Assembly (NCBI RefSeq): GCF_001625215.2
Contig: NC_030387.2
Coordinates: forward strand, 29,349,606-29,413,605
From: Daucus carota subsp. sativus
Lineage: Eukaryota; Streptophyta; Magnoliopsida; Apiales; Apiaceae
Length of the DNA: 64,000 bases
Reading direction: 5' to 3'
Position numbers and translations under genes: made by a program. The first letter of the stretch is position 1; the number at the start of each line of letters is the position of its first letter. Below the pieces are notes generated by a model. That model was not told where the DNA came from, did no database searches, and worked only from the letters and a program-made list of their open reading frames with translations. This document shows positions 1 through 11,900 of this stretch, one piece after another.

Positions 1-352
1 GATTGACTAAATTTATATTTAAATTCATTTATGTTATCGAATTCAAATTAGATTAATACTGATTACCGGCCGATCCGAATCGGTCGGAGACGGGGATCTC
101 GAACTCCACTCTGTATGATTTATTTTATTTTAAAGAAAATTGATTTGTTACAAAGTTATAAAAGACCATTTATCATTTACAATTGAACAAAATTTAAACC
201 AAAAAATATTTAAAAAGAAAAAAATAAATGTAAATCGACGGTCAATATTGATTTTGGAGCAAGTCTATCGTCCTAATATAAAAAAATGCTTGATACCGAG
301 ACGACAAAAAACTTTGTCTCTCTTATTTTTATCTTTGTCGAAAAAGTACTTA
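1..352. other. Intergenic, downstream of the NPF gene
   Basis: There is no convincing coding region here. It lies just past the stop codon of the minus-strand NPF transporter, so it should include that gene's 3' UTR. A short GC-richer patch around 66-112 contains the imperfect inverted words CCGATCCGAATCGGTCGG. I cannot assign it to a known element. Confidence 0.5.
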
Positions 353-2546
353 CTACATTATTACATCTTTGAAGAAAGCATTTGTATCAGAAGTATTCTT
401 GACATTTTCCAATTCTATTGTAGCATCATCTTGTTCTTTGTTGTAAACAAAAAAGTTTGCAGCCAGAAGAAAAAACAAGAGGTTAATAAAGCTCAAAACA
501 GCATAAAATGCGTAGAAATAGTCCAAGTGAGACACATTCAAGTTGTCCAAAATCCAGCCCTTGTGACCATCCCTCTTAGTGAAATCAGACACAACTGTTA
601 GAATAAAACTGCTTAGAAAATTCCCAATACTCAAGCTAGTTGTATAATAGGCTGTGCCGAAGCTTTTCATACTTTTTGGAGCTTGATCATAGAAGAATTC
701 AAGTCTCCCCACTTCCCAAAATGTGTCAGCAACCCCCATCAGAGCATACTGAGGAAGTAATATGAAAATGCTGAGCGGAACAATTTGATTTTTCTTTGTA
801 ATGCCATGATCTTTAATGACGTTTAATCGCTTCCTTTCACAAACTGAAGCAATGATCATGATGATGACATGCATTACTAGGCCTATTCCCATTCTTTGCA
901 GCATTGGGATCCCTCTTGGATTTTTGGTGTAGCTTCGAAGTGTGGGAACCAGGAATTTATCATAGATCACAACAGTGATCAACATAAAGATTGTTATGAA
1001 TGCTACAAGAGATGCCGGGGGAATGCTGAAATGAGGACCTATGCTTCTAACAAGAGTGGTGCCTTGCTTGATGAAGAGTGTATGTCCTTGAGCTATCAGT
1101 GTGCTAGGTAAGAATGATACTAATAAGATTGGCGCCATTTTTACCATTTGTTTTGTTTCTTCAACTTCAGTCACTGTGCATTGCATCCAATGAGGGCTCA
1201 TTCCATCCACAACAGCCGCTTTATCTAGTATTCTGTGTAGAAGAAAATGATATGTAAAAGTCATACTCAGTGCACAAGACACCCGTATCAATAAGTAAAA
1301 ATGGAAACAGAGGACCATAAACCTCTTCTTGGAGGGATAAGAAATCAGACCTCAATAAAGGAGAGTGCTCAATTCTATACTTTCCAGGTTTGGAATATTC
1401 ATCCAAATTCAACTCATGTAGTTCTTTTGGATCATCCGGGACAACCAACTTCCATTTTCTAATAGTGGCTATAAGAACTCTAGCCATCTTGGTCAATGGG
1501 CTCCCAGATGCAGGTTGGTGCCTATAATAAGGCGAGCCTGCTAGAAAGACCAATATTGATAAAAAGAGTCCGATTGTTGGAAGACCATATCCAAGTCCCC
1601 AGCCTGCATGATCTTGTATGTAGACCAGGAAGGTGCTGGCAAAAAGTGTGCCAAAGAAGATACTAAAGACCCACCAATTAAAGAATGATATCTTCTGGGT
1701 TTTCTCTGTTGGCTCAAATTCATCAAACTGATCTGCACCCATTGTTGAGATGTTGGGCTTTGTCCCTCCAGTTCCGAGTGCAATTATGTACAATGCACAG
1801 TAGAAAATACCCACTTGAAAAGGGGAAGCTTGTTTGTCACAGTCCACGTCTGATATACTGTCACCGCATGATGGTGGCCGGAGAGATTTTAATGAAACTA
1901 CTAGTGTCAGCAAGGACATGCCCTGTTACACAACAAATATTTGAGCCCAAGCAAAGCAATCAAAACATATAGTCAAGATCACAGATATATGTGAAACTCG
2001 CGAACAATTTTATGTTTTCATACCCCAAGATAGATGAAGGCTGAAACGATGAAAGTCCAGTAACGGCCAAGATGAGCATCCGCGATGTAGGCACCTAGAA
2101 TGGGTGTCAGCCAGACAGTGCCAACCCAGTTGGTGACATTGTTTGAAGACTTCACGGTGCCTTCATGTAATTTTCTTGTGAGATACAGCACTAGATTTGT
2201 TGATATTCCATAAAATGCCATCCTCTCAAATGCTTCATACCCTTCAAAATCATTCATTATACGGAATAAATTAGAAAATCAAACCAAAACTTATTTTCTT
2301 CACCTTAATACAAAATAGTACATGAGTTGAATGTGGTAAATGTTCCATTGGATGATATCAGAATTATCAAAAGAAGCAATAGAATCTTGTTGACATACCT
2401 ACAATGAAGGAGGTTGCTCTCCATCTCCCTGTGTTTGATCTTAACACAGGATTACCCTTGAGGTCAACTGTTCCATCTTCGGTGTACTCATCATCCCCTC
2501 TCGTCTTGCCATTTTCTTCGACTACTCTTTCCATTGTCATTGTCAT
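353..2546 (-). CDS. NPF5.2: NRT1/PTR family (NPF) proton-coupled transporter
   Basis: Polytopic plasma-membrane transporter of the POT/NPF family, whose members move nitrate, di/tripeptides or hormones with protons. Four exons join in frame with GT-AG introns: 2546-2399, 2241-2024, 1922-1351 and 1232-353, giving 605 aa, the normal family length. Seen: the ExxER proton-coupling motif (EAFER) near residues 52-56 in the first membrane segment, KSSNNVTNWVGT, LGTGGTKPNISTMGADQFD, a basic central loop (KWKLVVPDDPKELHELN), and VADTFWEVGRLEFFYDQAP followed by the last helices. I chose ATG 2546 because it is the first ATG in frame; two more (2540, 2534) follow at once. The intron between exons 3 and 4 is only about 118 bp and stays partly open. 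The best family match from memory is NPF5.2/PTR3-like. Subfamily is inference and the substrate cannot be read from sequence. Confidence 0.9.
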
Positions 2547-2571
2547 CTCCCTGTGTTTGATCTGAACACAG
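2422..2571. repeat. 28-bp direct repeat within and just upstream of NPF exon 1
   Basis: The same 28-bp word, with one mismatch, occurs at 2422-2449 (inside the coding part of exon 1) and 2544-2571 (covering the start codon and the sequence just upstream). The two copies are read in different frames, so the upstream copy looks like a small duplication rather than conserved coding sequence. Confidence 0.75.
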
Positions 2572-3237
2572 TTCAACGTGCAGCTCGAGTTTATACTAGA
2601 CAACCTCTGTCTACCTGCATATACAGTTAGCTACAAATGAAATGGTGGATAATAATTGAATCACTAACAGTCTAACACTGAAGTCAGTTTTTATATCTGA
2701 AATTCAACCCTTTTCTTATCTAAAATATTCATGCTGGTAAAAGAACAAATACAAGTGTCCAAGTAAATGAATATAGACGCCACTTCTTAGTTTTTTCTAG
2801 TAATATACAAATGCAGCTGCTAATATTTTAGTTAGCATCAAAATGTTCAAGTATGAAGAATATCTGGGGCAAGACGGCTACCAACGTTAATTTGCCGACT
2901 GATCCCCGCATAAGTGACAAATATTCATGTCTATATAGGTAACAATTTGAAAGCTTAGTAGCCGACCTCATCATAGGATCAGTAAGTACATCGCTCACTT
3001 GTCTTCTTCTTCTTCTCTCTTTTTTTTTTGCCGACTTGTTAATGGAACTTATCAGTTATTAGTACATCGCTCACTTATTTATCTTTTTTCGCTAAGCAGC
3101 TCAATATTTATTGAACTTCTATTTATCTTTTTTCGCTAAGCAGCTCAATATTTATTTTACCTCTATTCTGCTTCCTCTCCGTTCACTCATTAAGCCTTAA
3201 AGTAATTTGTGAAACAACTACCACCGATAAACTAATA
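2547..3237. other. NPF upstream region
   Basis: Presumed 5' UTR and promoter of the NPF gene. No further exon was recognised. Around 3060-3160 a roughly 40-bp segment (TTTATCTTTTTTCGCTAAGC and on) is repeated in tandem. A pyrimidine-rich run lies at 3001-3029. Confidence 0.5.
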
Positions 3238-3497
3238 CTCCCTCCGTCCCAATTCTTTTGTCCTGTTTGACGTTTTGTGGACAAATAGACTCAATTTTGA
3301 CTGAAATTTACATATATTAAATAATTGAAAAAAATTATAAAAAATATATTATTAGAATCTACATTTATTCTACTTTAAGATGTATTTTTCAATTATTAGA
3401 AATCATATAAGGATAATTATTCATTAACGATCAAAGTTGGGTCAATTTGACCACAAAAAATCAAACAAGACAAAAGAAGTTGGTAGGACGGATTTTG
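3238..3497. mobile_element. Stowaway-like MITE (Tc1/mariner type)
   Basis: Begins CTCCCTCCGTCCCA, the typical plant Stowaway/mariner terminus, after a TA at 3236-3237. The right end is the degraded inverted copy (AGGACGGA...) followed by TA at 3498-3499. The inverted repeat extends about 50 bp inward (TCTTTTGTCCTGTTTGA against its complement near 3450-3480). The element is about 260 bp with no coding capacity. The outermost right bases have decayed. Confidence 0.8.
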
Positions 3498-3958
3498 TAG
3501 AGTTTGTTTTTGTCATTATAGTGTTACCACCCGTATTTTCTTACAATTTTGTAAATGACAGGTTTTTGAATTAAATTTTGTATTAGTATGAATTTGATTA
3601 ATAATATTAATATGAACTCTTTATTTATTTGAATTCTAAAACATGACAAATTTTTATAAACTTGTTTTATAAATTAAATTGTTTGAGTTTTAAAAACTAA
3701 AAACAAATTAACAATTCTATTGAAGGTACATGTGACATTACATAAAAATTCTAATAAAATAATTGTACTTCTTAAATAAAAAATATATAAGTTTCGGTGC
3801 TGGTGAAAAGGGCCGCACTCCTGCAGTATCTTTGGATCATAAAGGATGCTCTTCAGAAGTCCACATCTCATCATCCCTGATTTAAAAATTTTAAAAATTT
3901 CAGTGAAGCAGTAAAAATGGAGACAGAGATAAGTTAGTACTAACAGAGAGTGATAAGT
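3498..3958. other. AT-rich spacer
   Basis: No gene or clear repeat. It includes the 3' flank of the first NLR gene. Confidence 0.5.
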
Positions 3959-4637
3959 TTACCATCTGATAATCGGAATATGTTGAATCTTGAACCATTC
4001 TGGCCCACTCTCTTTCCTGTATCTTTCTTTCAGAATTGGACACTCACTTATGCGTAGAAATCGGAGGCAATGAGATTCATCAAACAGAGACACTCTCTCC
4101 AAATCCTTACAATTCTGAATAGATAAGTCCGCAAGAGATGGAAGCTTCGCTATTGACAGGACAAGATCTTTCATACCTCCGAAATCACATATAAATAACT
4201 CGGTCAACGCAGGGAAGGTGGAGAGCTGAAGCTGCTCAAAGAGCGCTATTGACTTTACCATTTCCGTCCCTCGCAGAGACAGCCAAACTAGGTTAGGGAA
4301 TGAATGTAATGAAGAAGAGAATGGCCATGGAAATTCATCCGAGAAGGGACCTAAGCTTAATTCTCTAAGTGTGGAACTCTGAATTTGGGTGGAGATTCCA
4401 TCTAGAAGAGAGGAGGGGAGCCCGCTTAAGTAGAGAGATCTTAGACCAGCTGATCCTTCAACTAAATTAATACTTACTAGATTCGGGCAATCATATACAG
4501 ACAAGATCTTAAGAGAGACACCAAGGGTGAGATGCTGTAAACCCTTGCAGTCAACTAGGTCTAATGAGGTCAAAGACAGAGAATTATTTTTCAATAGCAC
4601 TTTGAGTATTGATTCCAAGTTTGAACAAGAAGAAGAA

Positions 4638-4673
<36 letters not shown>

Positions 4674-7423
4674 TCTCCTCCTCCGTCCCTGATATTCTGC
4701 AGTTTTAAAGTGGTGAGTGAGCTAACATGCATATACATACTTTCTAGTATTCTCTCCGAATTTGTAATACTCAAATCTTTCAAGGACGGAAAACAGCTAT
4801 TCAGGATCTTTCTCAACTTTGGACAATCTGAGATTTCCAACTCCTCAAGTTTAGGGAATACAATTTGGTCTTTACCCCCTTTACTCAAAACGTCTTCCAC
4901 CCATTCTTCTAGCTTTGGCAATCTCCTCAAAGTGAGTGTTGTCACTGACGGATACATTACTGATGTGACTGCTTTTTGGGCCGGACTTAGGCCTACACAT
5001 AAATCATTTCCGATGACCTTGACATTTTCCATCTTCTTTATACATATCTCTCTCAGTTTAGGAAGGTGACCCAGTTGTGGAAATCCTTCGCACCTGCTGC
5101 AATCTGTCACGGCGATTCTCACCATGTTGGTCATCTTTGATATCCATGACGCAAATTTTTTTCCCATAAAGTCTTCAATTTCCAATACTTTCAGATTCAG
5201 GTGAGGTTCCAATCCCTCCAACACAGCCTCATCATTGTATTCTCCTTCCTCCCTTTCATCTTCATTGTTCCTCCACTTCAACAGTAAATGTCGAACATTG
5301 GACTTTTCACAGAGCTTTGCTTTACGTGCATCTTCAATATTCTCCACCTCATTAAGGCCATAGAGTTTAAGCGAACCTCTAAGATTTTTTAACATTCCTA
5401 GTTGTCCAACGAGACAGTTTTGATTTTTCTTCACAACGAAATGAGGCAGTGTTTGCAAAGAAGTTAACCTCTCAATCCCAACAAACATGTATCTTGTTTT
5501 AGTATAGGCGCCAATAACAAGATGTCTCAAGTTTACAAGTTGGCAGATGTTTTCCGGAAGCTCATGAGCCAATGAAATTCTTAGAGTCTGTAAGTTGTAG
5601 AGTCTTGTAACGTGATTTGGCAGTTTATAGCTAGTATTTGAATATGCAGTCCTAGAGATATCTAAATGCTTAAGGCATTTCAAATTCCCAATTAAACCAG
5701 GCACCTCATTACAAAATGAATTTAAAACCAAAACTCTCAAGTACTTGAGTTTGGGTAACACACAGTTAAATATAGTGGCCTCTGCATATAGTGCTTGTAC
5801 TGTATCAAAGCGTAGCTTAAACATACTTGGTTTCACATCTTTGAATCCTTCCAGCCTTACATATGCAGCCTTTGATCCCTTGTTAACATCATGACTTTGA
5901 TTTACAGTAGTAGAATAATTACTTGACACCTCTAGTGCAAGATCATGCACAAGATCATGCATCTTGCACTTGGTAATATATCCGTATTGATCCTTTTCCT
6001 TTTCTACATCTTGAAACAAAGAATTTCCCAACAGAATTTCAAAGTACTCGTTTCCAATGTCTTCCATCAAAACAGTGCTATCCCCAGGTAGGAATCCTAA
6101 TGCCATCCATATTTGTATCAATTCATCTTTATAAATGTCATGATCCTTTGGCATAATGGAACAATATGCAAAACATCGCTTCAAAGAAGAGTAGGGTAGA
6201 TTGTCATATGACAGTCTCAAGGAAGACAGTACACCTTTTGATTTCCATATTTCACTGTTCTTGATTAGCAACCACTCATCTTCAGTCTTCTTCGAGTACA
6301 ATAAACTCCCTAGTGTTTTAATTGCCAGAGGAAGACCGCCACATCTTTCGACCATTGTTTTACCCAAGGCCACAAATGCCTCAGTCTCTAAAACTCCTCC
6401 ATTCAAAAATGCTCTTTGCTTAAACAATTCCCAACTATCTTCCTCTGTTAATTTTTTGATCAGATAGGGATCAGAACACCGCATAGCATCAATCACTTCC
6501 TGCTTACGAGTGGTAACAAAAATTTTGCTGCCTCTTGCACCCCCAACTCCAAGCAAAGAATTCCTCAACTTGTCCCACTCTTCTGGTTTCTCATTCCACA
6601 CATCATCTAGCACAAGTAAAAACTTTTCGCCCTTCAGCTTTTCTTGAAGATTTTTAATCAGACCTTCCGCATTATCCAACACAGAAGGGCTGGAAGTGAG
6701 TGACACTACCATTTGATTCAAAATCATCATGAAATCAAAATCATCTGATACAGTGACCCACATCCTCTTGGGAAACATCTTGATCACAGCATCTCTATTG
6801 TAAACCATGCGGGCAAGAGTTGTTTTGCCTTGACCACCCATCCCGAGTATTGCCTTCACCTGTAAACCCTCATCATTTGGGTTGCACAACAGGTTAACTA
6901 GAAATGATATATCATCATCTCTTCCGACAATCAATGACTCGTCTTCAAAGGGTTGGGTGTAGCGTATCTCTCTGTGTTGCACAGTAGATCTCAAATGCTC
7001 TACTGGCTTAAGTCCAATATCAGTTGCCCATTTACAAATCTTGTCAAAGGAAGCATTAATATTCTTGATCTTATGAGCGACTTTGGAACGATATAATAAG
7101 GTGTTCTTAGAAGGAACAAAGAAGTCTCTTACCTTATGACGATTCTCCACTTTTCTTCGGGTAACTTCATACTCGAGTTCATCCATAAAAGCTTCAGCTA
7201 CCTGAGCCACATCTTCAAGTTTGTTGAACCAAATTTTGGCACTAGACATGATTATATTCTTGGTTTGAGCATCGTGCAGGAGAGCACCGATTAATTCATA
7301 TCTCTGACGCAGTGTCTCCAAATCTTCGTGAAGTTTCCAGACCTGAATCACTTGATTAGTTGCGAGTGAAACTAGCTTTCGGATCAGTCCAGCAGCAAGA
7401 TCTCCTACAATTGCATCAGCCAT
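3959..7423 (-). CDS. CC-NBS-LRR (CNL) disease-resistance protein, copy 1
   Basis: Cytosolic immune receptor of the plant NLR class, expected to sense a pathogen effector and trigger defence. Single exon, 1154 aa. An Rx-type coiled-coil domain (1-150) is followed by NB-ARC with the P-loop GMGGQGKTT (194-202), kinase-2 LVLDDVW (270-276), [14 protein letters not shown] (298-306), GLPLA (363-367), [17 protein letters not shown] (417-428) and intact MHD (488-490). Irregular leucine-rich repeats then run from about 560 to the end. The start is the first in-frame ATG (MADAIV), which aligns with copy 2; the open frame upstream begins only with TTG. Every nucleotide-binding motif is intact, so the gene looks functional. 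An oddity is a run of 15 serines at about residue 915-930. The closest family is RGA-like; the recognised pathogen is unknown. Confidence 0.92.
4633..4672. repeat. Coding GAT/ATC microsatellite (poly-Ser)
   Basis: Trinucleotide repeat (GAT on +, ATC/TCA read on -) inside the LRR part of NLR copy 1. It is translated as an uninterrupted serine tract between two LRR units and is in frame, so length changes would not break the gene. NLR copy 2 has only a short Gly-Ser-Ser-Ser segment at this place. Confidence 0.9.
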
Positions 7424-8946
7424 TGTTCTAAATCTTTCTGGTTTCTTTAGAATGTTATCTTTAGCGAGATGTGTTTGTGGTGATGGTTGTAAGCACAATT
7501 GGTTGAGATATATTGGAGTCTTCGTCAACTTTGTGGTGCAAAGGTCACAGACAATAAAGGTGCATCCACATGGATGGGGTCACAAAGATGCTTGCTGAGA
7601 ATCATGGATGGGGTCATCTTATTGTTTGCTTGCTGAGAGTTGGACAAGAAATTTGGAATAATTTTTTTTTCAAAAGTGACATGTAGGGACGGAAGGAGTA
7701 TTTTGAATTCTGTAAAGTTTGTGTTGAGTATCGAATATGAGTTGCTGAACAATTGCCACATACTTGGAATTATAGTATACATTTGTGTTGTTTGTTTAGC
7801 AGAAGTTCAATAGTTTGCAGACATTTATAGACATTGCAACATCTTATTGCCATAGTTATATGATAGGGTACCTTAACTTGCGAATGTATGCTATGAGCGG
7901 CTTCTTGTTGGAATTTAATCGTAGCATGTTTATTTTGTTTGAATAATAGTCAGCTTCATGATCTGTAGGGGTTATGACTTAGTCAAATGAGTATTTAAGT
8001 TTGTTAGGTGGGTTTGTAGGTGTTTAAGTTGCATGTTCAACGTCTAGAAATAGCAGTAGTTTTTCATTCTGTAAGTCACGAAGTTCAGAAATATACAATC
8101 TGTTTTTCCCTTGCATTATTTTGTATATCTATTCTGGTTTCATCACTTCTTAGACCAACTGATAGTTATCATTACACTCATTCTTGGAGGAGATGAACAA
8201 TATTACATAACACATGTTGGAACTTGAATTTCATTTGAAATCTTAGACATTCAAATAGTAGTATAAGCTTGAGAATCTGAAATGACAACTCAAATCATGT
8301 CAGTTGAAATCCAACATTTCAAATGAAATACATGGTCCCAAACGCTATCTAAACTTATTCAGGGGGAGACCGGAGCCTCAAGCAGAAAGTAATACAAAGA
8401 AGTGAAAACTATCCCGGATTAACTAGCAAAGCTTTAATCTCTGGGGATGTTATTTGTCGGATGTTGTGGGAAGTCGGAGAGTTTGTCTCGACAAATTACA
8501 ATGGTTCAGATTAGAGTAGTAGGAAGAGGAGTGAGGCAGAATGGTTCAGATTTTAATACATTTTGGATAGAGACCTTGTGTTTATTCGATATCTAAGGAC
8601 TGAAAGCATCAATTTCTGTATAAGATGATAAACTACGTTTTTGCTGCATATATATAGTTTGTCGAATCAGGGATGCAACGGTGACAGTTGAATTTTCACT
8701 AAACTGTCGCCTAAAAATCTTATGAGGTATAGGAGAACATCATAAAAACATGTCATTACATTCCTTTTGATCCATTCTTACAGATAATAAGAGAACGTAT
8801 GTTAAAGTACTCTTACAGATTAATTTTAGAATATATTTAGTGCTGAACTTCTCTGCCACTCCCTGGACTATATCTCCATCTTAGTTTAACAAAGAATATA
8901 TGTAGTTTGCCTGATTGCCTTCTCATCCAAGAATCTGGGAGAGCTT
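7424..8946. other. Spacer between the two NLR genes
   Basis: Holds the promoter of NLR copy 1 and the 3' flank of copy 2. No gene recognised. Near 8215-8340 the words CATTTGAAAT and ATTTCAAATG recur in both orientations, a possible decayed short inverted-repeat element. Confidence 0.5.
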
Positions 8947-11900
8947 TCAGTGCTTCCAAATCAATTCATGCCCAATCTGTATGCGAGGAATATGTTGTAT
9001 CTTGAACCATTCTGGCCCGCTCTCCCTCCTGCATCTTTCTTCTAGAATAGTACATTGAAATATTTTCAGGTACTGAAGGCTATGTGATTCATGAAACACA
9101 GGCAAACTCTTCAAATTATTACAATTCCAAATACGTAACCGCTCAAAAGATGGAAGCTTTGCCAGTGATTCTGGAAGAGACTTCACTCCTTCGAAATCAT
9201 TTATGTACAACAGAGTCAATGCAGGGAACGTAGAGGAGAGACGATCATCAAGCTCCCCATCCAGAAGTATTGACCTTACCTTCTTCCAACCGTACAGGGT
9301 CAGTGAGGTCAGTTTAGGAAACGAAAATACAGAAGAGAAGGAGGGCCAGGGAAATTCGTTTAGGTCCTCCGAGAAGGGACCTAATATCATTTTTTCAAGT
9401 CTTGACCTTGTACTAGGGACAAATACTAATTCTGAAAGAGAGGGGCATCTCCCAATAATAAGATGTTTTAGGCCACCTTCAACTACATTAATGCTAGTTA
9501 GATTAAGGCAATCACTCACTTCTAGTTCCTCAAGAACTATACCAATGGTCAGAAATTTCAAGCCCGGGCAGTTATCTAGGTTCAGAGTTTTCAGAGACAA
9601 AGAATTGGTTTTCAAGAGCTCCTCAATTAGATAGTACACATTTGATGAAGAGCCTCCATTTCTGTCCCTGATACTCCTCAGTCGTAAATTCACTAGAGAG
9701 CTAATCTTCCTGCTCATTGTTTCTAGGATCTCACTACTGTCCAGATTTGTGATAACCAACTCCCTAAGTTTAGAAAATAAAAACAGGGTATTCGGAATCA
9801 TTCTCAACTTTGAACAACGCTCAATTTTCAGTACCTCAAGTTTTGGAAATACTGGCACCATATTTTGGCCTTCATCGCCAGTAGAGATATTTGGTTCCAG
9901 CCATTCTTCTAGGTTTGACAAACCTTGTAGAACGAGTGTTGTTAATGATGGATACATTGTTGCAACTGTTTTTACAGACCCACTGTCACTCAAACCACTA
10001 CTAGTGCTAGCTAGACCTCCACAGAAATCTCTTCCGATAACTTTGACATTGTGCATCCCAAATATTAGAATCTCCCTCAGTTTAGGAAGGTGACTCAATG
10101 GTGGAAATGCATCACAATTGTTGCAATCTTTCAATGTGATTTTCACCAAGTTCATCATCATTGTAATCCACGATGCAAATTTCCGTCCCTTAAAGGAGAC
10201 AACTGACAATTCTTTCAAATATGTGTGAGGTCTTAATCCTTCAATCACATCCTCGTCGTTGTATTCTTTGCCTTCCCTTTCATCTTCGTTGTTGCTCCAG
10301 TCTAAGAGTAAACACTGAATGTTAGATTTTTCACAAAGCTTTGCTTTACTTGCTTCCTCCATATTTGACACATCACTAAGACCATAGAGATCAAGTGTAC
10401 CACCAAGATTTAGCCCTTCCAGTTGGCTAAGGAGACAATTTCGTTTTCTACTGACAACAAAATGAGGCAGTGTTTGAAGACATGTTAATCTTTGTATCCC
10501 AATAAACATGTATCTTGTGGATAACTCTTCTGCATATTTCTTCTGAACAACAAGATGCCTCAAGTTAATAAGGTTGCAGACCTTTTCTGGAAGCTCATTT
10601 AACGCCCAAATCCTCAAAGTTTGCAAGTTGTAGAGTTTCGTGATGTAATTTGGCAATTTATAGCTCTTGAATCTGACAGAACTTAAGATATCAAGATGTT
10701 TAAGGAATTTCATATTCCCCATTGAACTTGGCAACTCTTTATAATGCGAGTTCAAAACCAACACTCTCAGTTGCTTTAGGTTGGGTAACACGACACTGAG
10801 TACACTAGCCTGTGCGTACAGTGCTTGTATAGAATTGAAGTACACCGAAGAAATTTCTTGATTAACAGCCTTAAACCCTTCCAGCCTTGCATATATAGCC
10901 TTTGAAACCTGGTTAAAACCATGACTTGGTGTGATATTAGCATAGTAATTGGCTGACACATCTAGTGCAAGATCATGCACGAGATCATGCATCTTGCAAT
11001 ATGTAATGTTTCCATAATCATCCCTTTCCACATCTTGTAACAAAGAATTCCATAGCAAAATATTGAAATATTCATTGCCTACGTCTTCCATTAGCGCATT
11101 GCTACCTTTAGGAGGCAAAAGGAATCCTAGAGCCATCCATATATGTACAAGTTCATCTTTATAGATATGAGAATCCTTTGGTATAATTGAACAATATGCA
11201 AAACATCTCTTCAAAGATGAATAAGGTAAATTATCATATGACAACCTCAGGGAAGAAAGTACACCTTCTGATTTCCATATTTCACTGTTCTGGATCAGCA
11301 ACCACTCTTCCTCAGACTTCTTTGAGTGCAGCAAACCCCCTAGTGTTTTTATCGCCAAAGGAAGGCCTCCACACTTTTCCACCATTCTTCTCCCCAAGGC
11401 TGCAAATGCTCCGGTCTCTGAAACTCCTCCTCGTGAAAATGCTCTTTGCTTGAACAATGTCCAACTATCTTCATCTGTTAGTTTTTCCACCTGATAAGAA
11501 AGAGAACATCTCAATGCATCAACCACTTCCTGGCTACGAGTGGTAACCATAATACTGCTTCCTTTCATGCCCTGAACTCCAATCAAAGAATTCATCAAGT
11601 TATCCCACTCCTCTGGTTCTTCATTCCAGATATCATCTAGTACAAGTAAAAACTTTTCCCCCTTTAGATTCTTCTGCAGATCTTTGATGAGCCCTTCTGT
11701 ATTTCCCAACACGGAATTGACTGATGTGAGTGACACTATCATTTCATTCAATATCTTCATGAAATCAAAATCATTTGATACAGTAATCCACATCCTTTTC
11801 GGGAACATATCAATGACAACATCTCTGTTGTAAACCATCCGAGCCAGAGTCGTCTTTCCTTGACCTCCCATCCCTACTATAGCAATAACCGGTAAATCCT

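Noticed and set aside
140..601. Plus-strand 153-codon frame near the window start
   Set aside because: Largely antisense to the last NPF exon and low in complexity (Lys/Ile/Leu rich).
4527..5069. Plus-strand 180-codon open frame with a poly-aspartate run
   Set aside because: It is the antisense shadow of the poly-serine coding repeat in NLR copy 1; there is no homology of its own.
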